Assembly: GCF_000300195.1 (NCBI RefSeq)
Contig: NZ_AMQH01000004.1
Span: 156,631 to 220,630, forward strand
Reading direction: 5' to 3'
DNA from: Clostridium tunisiense TJ
GTDB taxonomy: Bacteria > Bacillota > Clostridia > Clostridiales > Clostridiaceae
DNA: 64,000 nt
Every line of letters starts with the position of its first letter. Position 1 is the first letter of the stretch. The notes under the pieces are model-generated. The model did not search any database. It saw nothing but the letters and a program-made list of their open reading frames with translations, and was not told the DNA's origin. A program made the position numbers and the translations under genes. This document shows, in pieces, positions 52,933 to 60,934 of the stretch.

Positions 52933-53487
52933 GTGAAGACTTTGGCAGTTGAAGATTTTCAAAATAGCATATTAGAGCAACTTTATAGTATTTATGAACA
53001 TAAAATGTATGGTATTGCATATTCAATTCTAAATAATTCTGGACAAGCAGAAGATGCAGTTCAAGATGCATTTATAAAGTTAATTCCACATTTAGGACAT
53101 ATTAGTGAAGTATCCAGTATGGAGACGAAACGATTAATAACATATACCATAAAAAATATTGCCATTGATAAATATCGTAAAAATAAGAAAGAATCTGAGT
53201 TATTCGATAAAGGTATAGATGAACCTATGATAAGTGAAAATCAACATAAATTTGACTCAATAAAAGCTATAGAGGACAGGCAAATTGTTTTGCAACTGAT
53301 TTCTAGGCTACCGGCAAAGTACCGTGAGATAATTAGGTATCATTGCTATTATGATCTTAGTTATAAAGAGATATCAGTATTATTAAATATCAGTGAAAAA
53401 GTAGCTACTAAGAGATATGAACGTGCAAGAAAATGGTTAAAAAAAGTCATAGAAAAAGAAATGATTGGAGATGAATTGCATGGATAA
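52933..53487 (+). CDS. ECF-type sigma factor
   Basis: A 184-residue sigma-70 family protein. Region 2 is seen in LYSIYEHKMYGIAYSILNNS and AEDAVQDAFIKLIPHLG, region 4 in LPAKYREIIRYHCYYDLSYK and ISEKVATKRYERARKWLKK. GTG start behind GGAAGGAGTGA. The stop overlaps the following membrane protein by eight bases, the usual coupling with an anti-sigma factor. Probably responds to envelope stress and controls its own operon. Confidence 0.9.
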   Translation: MKTLAVEDFQNSILEQLYSIYEHKMYGIAYSILNNSGQAEDAVQDAFIKLIPHLGHISEVSSMETKRLITYTIKNIAIDKYRKNKKESELFDKGIDEPMISENQHKFDSIKAIEDRQIVLQLISRLPAKYREIIRYHCYYDLSYKEISVLLNISEKVATKRYERARKWLKKVIEKEMIGDELHG

Positions 53488-54871
53488 TAAAATTGAAATT
53501 GATATAATGACCTATCTTATAGGTGAGGAAGATGCTGTTATGGAGCTAGATAAAGTTACAGAAGTGCATGAGTTCTCAGAAAAGTATAAAGATGAAAAGA
53601 TAGACATAATTAAAAGACAAAATAACATAGAACCTATTAACCTTACTAATAGAAAGGGCACAAGGATGAAAAGGAAAAAGATTATAGTTCTTATTGCCGC
53701 TGCAGTAGCTACTCTAGCTTTTTCTGTAACTGCTTATGGAATATGCAAAAAATTTCTTGTTACAACAAGTAGAGATGAAGATTTGGGAGTGGTTAATTAT
53801 GAGGTTAAATCAGAGAAGAAGATTAATAAAATACCGTTAATTAATATAACCCCTGAATATCTTCCTGAGGGTTATTTACCTATTGCAAATGCCCCAGGAA
53901 AATATGGCCCTAATAGAGATGCTGGTTCTGAAAAAGGAATAATTATGTATCAAAATGATTATATATATCAGAATACAAAGGGGTGTATAAGTAGTATAGA
54001 AGAAGGTGCAATTGGTGGTGTAAAGGCAAATATTTATACAAGTGAAGGTATGCCTTATAAATATTCAATAGACTTAATTTATGAAGAGGATGGTCAAATT
54101 ATTACAGTTGGTGGTGGGATTTCCTTAGAGGAACTTAAAAAAGTAGCAGAAAATATAAAATATGAAGTAGTTCCTGGAGAATTTTTAAAACTATATAATC
54201 CAACAGTTGAAACAAGCAACGACGATGTATATATCGCTCCTCCCGTTCCTGCTGATCATGTTTTCAATATGAACGAAAAAATCAATATGGATGTTAGAGT
54301 AAGGGAAAAATTGGAATTCACTGTAGATAAAGTTGAGATTATGGATAAGTTACCTAAGTTAGATGAAAATTCTTTTTTTGAGTATAATGAATATGTTGAA
54401 CAGTTAAATGAGGATGGAACATTGAAGGATTATGAAAGAAGTGTCTCTATTAAATGGGAAAACAACAAGTTAAATCAAGTTACTGAAACTGCAAGAAGAA
54501 AATTTGCCTATGTAACTTTAACATTTAAAAATCCCCTTAATAAAGAGGTAAAAGACGTGGGTGTATATCCAACGATTCAATATAGAATGAAAGAATCAGA
54601 TGGTACCCTTAAAGCATTTGCTAATGATATTAGAAGTGGTAATGATATCGCAAATAGCAAGGAGCCAATATATTTTGATCAATCGGATTATCCAGGAGGA
54701 CATTTCTTCTTCTGTGACTTAAAGCCAAATGAAACTAAGCAGGTTCATTTAATTTACTTGCTAGATGAGGATTACCTTGATTATGCATACATTACTGAAA
54801 AAGGAATGAGTAGACAGGGAAATGGGAATGAGTATATAAATAACTTTGGTAGTTATGTTAAGATAAAGTAA
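53480..54871 (+). CDS. Membrane-anchored anti-sigma factor-like protein
   Basis: A 463-residue protein with a cytoplasmic N-terminus of about 65 residues, one membrane helix (KKIIVLIAAAVATLAFSVTA) and a large outer part. Residues 110-240 resemble a DUF4367 domain (INITPEYLPEGYLPIANAPG), and the rest is a beta-rich domain. ATG 53480 lies inside the sigma gene and has GGAGATGAA upstream. By position it should hold the ECF sigma factor at the membrane. Confidence 0.8.
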   Translation: MDNKIEIDIMTYLIGEEDAVMELDKVTEVHEFSEKYKDEKIDIIKRQNNIEPINLTNRKGTRMKRKKIIVLIAAAVATLAFSVTAYGICKKFLVTTSRDEDLGVVNYEVKSEKKINKIPLINITPEYLPEGYLPIANAPGKYGPNRDAGSEKGIIMYQNDYIYQNTKGCISSIEEGAIGGVKANIYTSEGMPYKYSIDLIYEEDGQIITVGGGISLEELKKVAENIKYEVVPGEFLKLYNPTVETSNDDVYIAPPVPADHVFNMNEKINMDVRVREKLEFTVDKVEIMDKLPKLDENSFFEYNEYVEQLNEDGTLKDYERSVSIKWENNKLNQVTETARRKFAYVTLTFKNPLNKEVKDVGVYPTIQYRMKESDGTLKAFANDIRSGNDIANSKEPIYFDQSDYPGGHFFFCDLKPNETKQVHLIYLLDEDYLDYAYITEKGMSRQGNGNEYINNFGSYVKIK

Positions 54872-54983
54872 GAAAATAATAGTTTACAGTATAAAAGAGA
54901 AGTAATCTTGATTTAGGTTACTTAATAGTTCCTAAAGGCTCACTTTCAATGGTATTTTGAGTGTTAGGTAAATTTTAATATTG

Positions 54984-55079
54984 TGAAACAGAATTAAAAT
55001 TTAACTTATATATGAGGCCTACCCTGGTTCTCTTAAGGGTTTATAAAGATGAATAAGTTAAAATTCTATCAATGAACCG
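54984..55079 (+). repeat. Dispersed intergenic repeat copy
   Basis: GAAACAGAATTAAAATTTAA ... CCCTGGTTCTCTTAAGGGTT ... GATGAATAAGTTAAAATTCT matches 51621-51736 with a short deletion of the GAAATTCAT part. Confidence 0.75.
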
Positions 55080-55117
55080 TGTATAAAGCTATAATACTAG
55101 CAATTTTTCAGATGCGG

Positions 55118-55123
55118 TATAAT
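55118..55123 (+). promoter_or_regulatory. Probable -10 box of the 55168 gene
   Basis: TATAAT in GCGGTATAATTATA, 45 bases before the apparent start; the -35 region is unclear. Confidence 0.4.
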
Positions 55124-55167
55124 TATATAACTCAAGTGTTAATTGTTAGAAATATGGAGGGATTAGT

Positions 55168-55671
55168 ATAAATAGAAAAAGTTTATTTAAGACTATAGTT
55201 AGGATTTATATAATTATTGTAATAGTCACTATAATCCTCAGGCTGTTTTTTCAATTATCACCAATTGGCAATTATACAGATGCTGGATTAATTATAGCAG
55301 GTTTATATTTATTTACTTCCTATGTTGTTAGAGAGGAACTATGGAATAAAACAATTGCTTATATTGGTCTTACTTTAGTTTCAATTGCTGTTATATTGTA
55401 TCCACTAATTTTTTTGGAACAAAAAGAAGTATACTTTACATCACCAGAAAAAACTAACACAGTGGTGATTGTTGAAAGGTCCTTCTTTCTTGGAGGATAC
55501 AGCACCGTATATGAAAAAAAGCTCTGTTTATTTAAAAAGCCAGTGAATTGGAATAGAATTGATGGGCTAAATAATTTTTCCAGTGGGTATTTTACAGTCC
55601 ATTGGATTAGTGAGAAGGCAGCTATTATGAAACGTAATGGGGAACATTATGGACAAATAAATTTAGATTAA
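55168..55671 (+). CDS. Membrane protein with apparent ATA start codon
   Basis: An open frame of 168 codons runs from a GGAGG site (55156-55160) to 55671 without any ATG, GTG or TTG in the first 75 codons. The codon at the right distance from the RBS is ATA (55168). Two hydrophobic helices (IYIIIVIVTIILRLFF; then a long stretch ending VSIAVILYPLIFL) and a soluble beta-rich C-terminus follow. A later TTG at 55396 would cut off both helices. Either ATA is used or the start is mutated. Function unknown. Confidence 0.6.
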   Translation: MNRKSLFKTIVRIYIIIVIVTIILRLFFQLSPIGNYTDAGLIIAGLYLFTSYVVREELWNKTIAYIGLTLVSIAVILYPLIFLEQKEVYFTSPEKTNTVVIVERSFFLGGYSTVYEKKLCLFKKPVNWNRIDGLNNFSSGYFTVHWISEKAAIMKRNGEHYGQINLD

Positions 55672-55690
55672 ATGAGGTTTTTATAAAGTT

Positions 55691-55740
55691 AGAGTTGGAT
55701 GCTGGTGGAGATTAATACCACCGATATCCAACTCTAATTT
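55691..55740. terminator. Terminator between convergent genes
   Basis: AGAGTTGGAT-GGTGG pairs with CCACC-ATCCAACTCT, followed by AATTT. Confidence 0.82.
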
Positions 55741-55844
55741 CATTAAAAAACTATTATTCAAGGTTTGAAGTTCTGTTTAGGACATGCTTAAAAGACGAAG
55801 TTCATTTTATTCACCTTCAATATTGATAGGAAAACAAGTATGGA

Positions 55845-57266
55845 CTATGATTTTTTATTTAATGCATTAATTATTTCTCTAGATAATTTATAGGATTCAC
55901 CTGCTCCAAAAACTATGATAATGTCTCCACTTTTAGCTTCACTAAGGATTTTACTGCAGATTTCATCAGAAGTTTTTATATGCTCTGCTTTATGATTACC
56001 TATTTTAGCACATAGTAGTTCAAAATCTACAGGCTCTAGATTCTTGTTTGCTTCTCTTCCTAAAAAGGGTTTTGTAATAATTACTCTGTCAGCTTTTTCT
56101 AGTGCTAGAGCAAACTCATTGAAAAATAGCTTTGCTCTTGAAAGTTGATGAGGCTCAAAAACAGCAAACACCTTCTTGTCAGGATAACTAAGTTTAATTG
56201 AAGCTAAGGTAGTGGCAACTGCAGTAGGATGATGTGCATAGTCATCAAAAATCCTAATTTCATGAACTTCTCCTATTAATTCTAGTCTTCTACCTATTCC
56301 CTTGAAATTTTCAAAGGAATCCTTTATAGAATCCACAGTAACACCTAGTTCTAAGGCTGCAATTAGTACCCCTAAAGAATTTTCTACATTATGTTTACCT
56401 ATCAAGCCAAGATTAAAATTATATTCCTTATGATTACTTAGGACTTTAAATGAAGAGTGGTCAGGAGCATTTAAAGTTAATTCTGCTTTATACTCTGAGT
56501 GGAAGGGGAAGTCTATCTTGTTATCTATATAATAGCCAATGACCTTTACTTCTTCATCCTTTAGCCACTGCTTTAATTCAAATAATATTTCACCAATAGC
56601 AAAGCTATCTTCATTAACAATTAAAATTTTAGGACCCTTAAGTTTCTTTATAAAATTTTTGAAGGAAGTCTTAACTTCAGTTATATCTTTAAAAAACTCA
56701 GGATGATCCATTTCCACATTGTTTATTATGGCTATTGAAGAACTATAATTTAAAAAATTATTATTGAATTCATCAGCTTCACATACAAAGTAATCAGATT
56801 TTCCAAGCCTGTAGCCGCCACCCCATTTCTTAAAGGTAGTTCCAGCTTCCACAATTGGATCTAGTCCTCCATTTTCTAAAACAAGTCCCATTAAAACTGT
56901 AGTTGTAGATTTGCCATGGGTACCTGCAATGGAAATAAGAAACTTTTCATTTTGAATATATTTTGAAGAAAACTCCTGCCAGGTCATTAAAATTCCTCTT
57001 TTTCTAGCTTCCACTATTTCAGGATGATTAGGTGAAAGGTCTAAAATGGCTGGTGATATTGCTAAGATATCAATATCTTCAATATGGCTTAAATCATGAC
57101 CCTGTAAAATTTCTATACCATTTTCTGAAAGAGCATCTTTATAATACCCTGACGCATTTAAATCACATCCAGAAACCTGAAATCCACTATTCTTTGCTAT
57201 GATTGCTATGGGTGCAGCACCGCTTCCGCATATGCCCATGAAGTGTACTTTAATTTTATTATCCAA
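55845..57266 (-). CDS. murC: UDP-N-acetylmuramate--L-alanine ligase (MurC) or close paralogue
   Basis: A 473-residue Mur ligase. The N-terminal Rossmann domain opens VHFMGICGSGAAPIAIIA, the ATP loop is IAGTHGKSTTTVLMG (about 113-127), the centre has ADEFNNNFLNYS and NNVEMDHPEFF, and the C-terminal domain has FDDYAHHPTAVATTL and VFEPHQLSR. MurC adds L-Ala to UDP-MurNAc in the cytoplasm. The GICGSGA and AGTTFKKWGGG forms differ somewhat from standard MurC, so an Mpl-like or secondary MurC is possible. TTG start behind GGGAGTGA. Confidence 0.85.
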   Translation of the reverse strand: MDNKIKVHFMGICGSGAAPIAIIAKNSGFQVSGCDLNASGYYKDALSENGIEILQGHDLSHIEDIDILAISPAILDLSPNHPEIVEARKRGILMTWQEFSSKYIQNEKFLISIAGTHGKSTTTVLMGLVLENGGLDPIVEAGTTFKKWGGGYRLGKSDYFVCEADEFNNNFLNYSSSIAIINNVEMDHPEFFKDITEVKTSFKNFIKKLKGPKILIVNEDSFAIGEILFELKQWLKDEEVKVIGYYIDNKIDFPFHSEYKAELTLNAPDHSSFKVLSNHKEYNFNLGLIGKHNVENSLGVLIAALELGVTVDSIKDSFENFKGIGRRLELIGEVHEIRIFDDYAHHPTAVATTLASIKLSYPDKKVFAVFEPHQLSRAKLFFNEFALALEKADRVIITKPFLGREANKNLEPVDFELLCAKIGNHKAEHIKTSDEICSKILSEAKSGDIIIVFGAGESYKLSREIINALNKKS

Positions 57267-57748
57267 TATAATTCACTCCCGTTATCATATTACTTAAACT
57301 AAGACTATGATTTATAAACTCTTTAAGCTACTACCTATGAGAAATAAAGTAGCTTAATGTGAAATTACAATTATAAATTAATTATAACATTATTTTACTA
57401 TTTTTTCCACAAATCACATATATAGATGGTATTTAGTAGTGATATGTTGAACCGTACCTGTGGAGAATCAAAACAAGTAGAGTCTGATTTGAAATTTGAA
57501 AATAGTCCTAGGATATTAAAAAGTGTGATTAGATTATGTTATAATTACTTGGATAAAGTATATGTTTAAATGAGAAATGTAGATAAGTTGTTTATAATAG
57601 TTTATATTAAAGATTTATTAGAAAAAGTTATGCATGAGGTGGTGCCATATTCTAAGAATAGGTGAGGAATTTATTTCAATTGATGTGTTTTGAGTATATA
57701 TTATTTTATAACAAGCTGACTTTATTGAAATAGTAATGGAGGATGTAT
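57267..57748. other. Non-coding stretch before the MerR gene
   Basis: About 480 bases without a convincing ORF or hairpin; no operator could be recognised. Confidence 0.45.
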
Positions 57749-58147
57749 GTGAAAGATATTTATAATATTGGAGATTTGGTGAAGGAATTAAAGGTAAATA
57801 AGGAAACTATAAGGCATTATGAAAAAATTGGTTTGCTTTCTCAACCTAAAAGGGATGAGAATGGATATAGAATTTATTCAAAAAAAGATATAGAACTAAT
57901 TAGGTTTATTCTTATAATTAAAGGCTTTGGATTCTCATTGAGAGAAATAAGTATATTGATACATGATGAAATATTATGTGGAAATATTGAAGATATCAAA
58001 ACAATTGTTGAAAGTAAAACAAATGAAATAAGTGCAAAAATAAATGAATTAGAGAAAATAAAAAAACTACTTGAAAAAGTTAAAGAAACTATATTATTAA
58101 AGAATATAGAATGCTGTGATGACATAGAAATTTATTTAAAAAAATAA
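57749..58147 (+). CDS. MerR-family regulator, probably metal-responsive
   Basis: A 132-residue MerR protein. The N-terminal HTH reads YNIGDLVKELKVNKETIRHY then GLLSQPKRDENGYRIYSKKD, followed by the dimer helix and a C-terminus with Cys77 (EILCGN) and Cys122-Cys123 (IECCDD). That C...CC pattern is like ZntR and other divalent-metal MerR sensors. GTG 57749 is preferred: TGGAGG lies six bases upstream, while ATG 57743 abuts it. Its likely operator promoter, with a 20-bp spacer, lies four bases after its stop. Confidence 0.85.
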   Translation: MKDIYNIGDLVKELKVNKETIRHYEKIGLLSQPKRDENGYRIYSKKDIELIRFILIIKGFGFSLREISILIHDEILCGNIEDIKTIVESKTNEISAKINELEKIKKLLEKVKETILLKNIECCDDIEIYLKK

Positions 58148-58150
58148 GTC

Positions 58151-58182
58151 TTGACTGTGTACCGTAGTACCTGGTCTATAAT
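58151..58182 (+). promoter_or_regulatory. MerR-type promoter with 20-bp spacer
   Basis: TTGACT (58151-58156) and TATAAT (58177-58182) are separated by 20 bases, too long for normal promoters, with a dyad GTAC-CGTA-GTAC in the spacer. This is the classic MerR operator-promoter. It drives the ferredoxin gene at 58271. Confidence 0.85.
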
Positions 58183-58270
58183 ACCAATAGAAATCAAAAT
58201 ATTCATTGGGAAAAGTAATTTTATAAGTAAAATAAAAATTACTTGAAAGTTGATAAAAGGAGTGGTTTTT

Positions 58271-59071
58271 ATGGTAATAGCTGAGGATACAATAATATAT
58301 TTTTCAGGAACGGGAAACAGTCTACAGGTAGCTAAGGATATTAATAGTGAACTTAGAGACTTTAAATTATGCAATATATCTTCAATTATAGCAGAAGAGA
58401 AAATTAAAGTTGAAGGGAAAGCACTTGGAATAGTTTTTCCAACAATTTATGCACGATTACCATTAATCTTAGAAAAAATCTTAAAAAAACTAGAAATTAA
58501 TAAGGATACCTACGTTTTTGCAATAGCAACTCATGGAGGAGCTCCTGCTGAGGTATTAATAAAATTGAGAAAAATATTAAAAAGCAAGGGTGTAATATTA
58601 AATTCTGGTTTTTTAATTCATATGCCAGGAAACAATATTTTCGCATATGGTGCAAGTTCTATTGAAAAACAAAACAAGACTTTTAAAAGAGAAAAGAAAA
58701 AAATAAGGAAGATAACTCAACTAATTAGAGAAAGAAAAAACTACAAATGTGAATTGAGTAAACTAATGATTGATACATTAATTGATAGAGCTTTTATTAA
58801 GGCAACAGACAAAATAATGGGAAATCTTCATTTAAGAGATAAAGATTTTTGGGTTAATGATAATTGTAATGGATGCAAATTATGTGAAAGAATCTGTCCA
58901 GTCAATAACATCCAATTTAATATTGATAAACCAATATGGGAACATAATTGTGAGCAATGTGCAGCTTGTATTCAATATTGTCCTAGACAAGCAATTCAAT
59001 GGGGGGAGAAGACTTGTAAAAGAAAGCGATATAGAAATCCAAATATTGATGTAATTGAGCTGATAAGATAA
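58271..59071 (+). CDS. EFR1-family flavodoxin/ferredoxin fusion protein
   Basis: A 266-residue electron-transfer protein. The N-terminal flavodoxin-like domain has YFSGTGNSLQVAKDI (FMN phosphate loop) and FAIATHGGAPAEVLI; the C-terminal domain holds two 4Fe-4S clusters, CNGCKLCERICPVNNI and CEQCAACIQYCPRQAI. The EFR1 family is typical of clostridia and passes electrons between flavin and iron-sulfur partners. ATG 58271 follows AAAAGGAGTGG. Its MerR-type promoter suggests induction by a metal or thiol-active agent. Confidence 0.9.
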   Translation: MVIAEDTIIYFSGTGNSLQVAKDINSELRDFKLCNISSIIAEEKIKVEGKALGIVFPTIYARLPLILEKILKKLEINKDTYVFAIATHGGAPAEVLIKLRKILKSKGVILNSGFLIHMPGNNIFAYGASSIEKQNKTFKREKKKIRKITQLIRERKNYKCELSKLMIDTLIDRAFIKATDKIMGNLHLRDKDFWVNDNCNGCKLCERICPVNNIQFNIDKPIWEHNCEQCAACIQYCPRQAIQWGEKTCKRKRYRNPNIDVIELIR

Positions 59072-59095
59072 ATAAGGGGTTTTAACTTCAACTAT

Positions 59096-59160
59096 TAACT
59101 TATACATCCTGATTCTCTGCTCTAGACTCAGAGATAACAGAATGTATAAGCTGAGTTTTA
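59096..59160 (+). terminator. Hairpin after the EFR1 gene
   Basis: CTTATACATCCTG pairs with CAGAATGTATAAG (one mismatch), enclosing CTCTG/CAGAG. The tail is GAGTTTTAG, so terminator strength is moderate. Confidence 0.55.
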
Positions 59161-59320
59161 GTAGAAAAATACTATAGTTATTTGAAAATAAAGCCTACGT
59201 TATACTCCTTAAGGTGAATCGTATCAGAAGTAAGATATTTTTCCTTAAATAAGTAAAACAATTTGGAAGGTTGATACCTGATATTTTCATATCACATATA
59301 GGTCTAATTATAAAAAATCA

Positions 59321-59402
59321 AAGCCAAGAGTTAAATTATACAGGGAACCTATATTGGTTCCCTTAAGGCTTTTTGAAAATGAATAATATAAATTATACGA
59401 AG
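59321..59402 (+). repeat. Dispersed intergenic repeat, diverged copy
   Basis: AAGAGTTAAATTATACAGGG ... TTGGTTCCCTTAAGGCTTTT ... GAAAATGAATAA, a diverged relative of 51621-51736. Confidence 0.6.
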
Positions 59403-59433
59403 TAAGTCTATATTGTTTCCAATAACCAACCCC

Positions 59434-60138
59434 TCACTTATATAAAAAAATCTTCATAGTAGACTTTTTATCAAGGGTAGCCAGTAGAACATTTTTCACT
59501 TCAGTATGGTATATGTTTTTTACATTGGAAACAACCCAGTCTTCATCTTTGTTAAGTTGTTTTAACTCTTTAAGATTTATTATACCCTCCTTAATAATTA
59601 TCTTTGGGTAATCAAAGGGAGTGGTCTCTATCTGCAAAGATGAATTTGTTACAGGTTCATATTTTGGATCAAGGAAAAACGAAATTTTTCCGTCTGCTTC
59701 CCAAAAGGCTAATGCTACGGTATCAATATCCTTCACTTTTCCTTCTCGCAATTCCTCTAATAAAATATCAATGGATATCCTTGCTTTTTTCAAACCTTTA
59801 TAAAGGATTTCTCCATCCTTAACAAGGAGAACTGGTTTACTATTAAGTAGCCTCCTAAACCCTGGCCATCTAAGTAGCATAAATACACCACCAATATATA
59901 GGACTACTAATGTAATTGTGGTGGTAATGGAGCCTTTCATTCCTAGGTTTTCATCTGATAATGGATGGGCAATAACATTTCCAATAACCAAAGCAATAAC
60001 AAAATCAATAAGCCTTAATTGAGAAATGCTGCGTTGACCTAAGGCTTTAGCAACAATCATTAAAAAGAAAAAAGCAACAACAGCCCTAAGAATCCATTGG
60101 AGGGTAGTTAATGTTTCCTGACTTTGAAGAAATTCCAT
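59434..60138 (-). CDS. DUF421 membrane protein (YetF/YdfS family)
   Basis: A 234-residue DUF421 protein. Three N-terminal membrane helices (AVVAFFFLMIVAKALGQRSI ... DFVIALVIGNVIAHPLSDE) are followed by a cytoplasmic domain with KPVLLVKDGEILYKGLKKAR and ISFFLDPKYEPVT, as in YetF/YdfS. These proteins are linked to sporulation and spore-coat or envelope properties in bacilli, but the reaction is unknown. ATG 60138 is preferred over GTG 60147, which touches the AAAGGA site. Confidence 0.88.
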   Translation of the reverse strand: MEFLQSQETLTTLQWILRAVVAFFFLMIVAKALGQRSISQLRLIDFVIALVIGNVIAHPLSDENLGMKGSITTTITLVVLYIGGVFMLLRWPGFRRLLNSKPVLLVKDGEILYKGLKKARISIDILLEELREGKVKDIDTVALAFWEADGKISFFLDPKYEPVTNSSLQIETTPFDYPKIIIKEGIINLKELKQLNKDEDWVVSNVKNIYHTEVKNVLLATLDKKSTMKIFLYK

Positions 60139-60243
60139 ATATGACACATCCTTTATTTATATAAACTAATACATAGTTTTCCACAAATAATATTTTAATA
60201 ATACATAGATACTGATTATTTATTAAAATATGGTAGGATTATA

Positions 60244-60273
60244 TTGACAAACCCCTTGAGTAAATGATATTAT
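60244..60273 (+). promoter_or_regulatory. Promoter of feoA
   Basis: TTGACA (60244-60249), 18 bases, TATTAT (60268-60273). Confidence 0.8.
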
Positions 60274-60279
60274 TTATCA
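60265..60279. promoter_or_regulatory. Fur box over the feoA -10 element
   Basis: TGATATTATTTATCA matches 12 of 14 fixed positions of the 7-1-7 Fur box and covers the -10 hexamer, so bound Fur-Fe would block transcription. Confidence 0.75.
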
Positions 60280-60323
60280 ATAGAGAATAAAATTCAATAT
60301 TATTAAAAGTAGGTGAAAAAATT

Positions 60324-60539
60324 ATGTTATTATCAAAAGCAGGAATCGGTGAAACATTTAATATTAAACAGGTGGAAGGAAAGGAAAAAATACAAAAGTT
60401 TCTTTTTACCTTAGGTTGCTTTCAAGGGGAAGAAATTACTCTTATCTCTAAGCTAGCAGGGAATTATATTGTTAATATTAAAGATAGTAGATATGCACTT
60501 GATGAAAACATGGCAAAATCAATTGTGCTTGAGGCGTAG
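60324..60539 (+). CDS. feoA: Ferrous iron transport protein A
   Basis: A 71-residue SH3-like FeoA protein. It has the FeoA layout: IGETFNIKQVEGKEKIQKFL, LGCFQGEEITLISKLAGNY and a final strand with YALDENMAKSIVL (the conserved ...R-Y-A-L-D-x-x-x-A end). FeoA assists the FeoB transporter in the cytoplasm. TAGGTGA precedes the ATG. It is controlled by a Fur box at its own promoter, and feoB follows after 395 bases with a separate Fur box. Confidence 0.92.
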   Translation: MLLSKAGIGETFNIKQVEGKEKIQKFLFTLGCFQGEEITLISKLAGNYIVNIKDSRYALDENMAKSIVLEA

Positions 60540-60886
60540 TTCAAGTTCTTTGAAGCACGGTCAACACTTAGAGCCCAGCTCTATTACTAGACCTATAAAT
60601 TTAGTTTTAGAATCCTGGTTCTATTATTAAAAACATTGCCTTTGTGATAATGCATAATCTATAAGATAAAACTTTGTACTTAAGATTTTAATGTGCTATA
60701 GGGGGTGAATAACTTTAACTCTGAAATTTTGGTGTTAAAGTTATTGCTCTGAAATAGATATTTTAGGCTATTTTATTAAATTAAGTTCAACCACCTTTTA
60801 GAAGAGGTAAATTTAAACAAAATGAACTTATTCATTATTTGGCCTGAATATCCATGAAAGTAGCACCTTTTATTTTACATATACAG
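60540..60886. other. feoA-feoB intergenic region
   Basis: About 350 gene-free bases hold the AATGAAC-TTA-TTCATT palindrome (60821-60836, also at 41563) and a weak relative of the dispersed repeat around 60550-60630. No second feoA was found. Confidence 0.5.
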
Positions 60887-60901
60887 TGATAATGAGTATC
60901 A
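60887..60901. promoter_or_regulatory. Fur box upstream of feoB
   Basis: TGATAATGAGTATCA matches 13 of 14 fixed positions of the Fur consensus TGATAATNATTATCA; the best Fur site in the window, 33 bases before the feoB start. Confidence 0.85.
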
Positions 60902-60934
60902 ATATCGAATATAAATTTTTGAGGGGGAATTAAG

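Noticed and set aside
55396..55671. Short 91-codon gene from TTG 55396
   Set aside because: The frame, RBS and membrane helices extend upstream to 55168.
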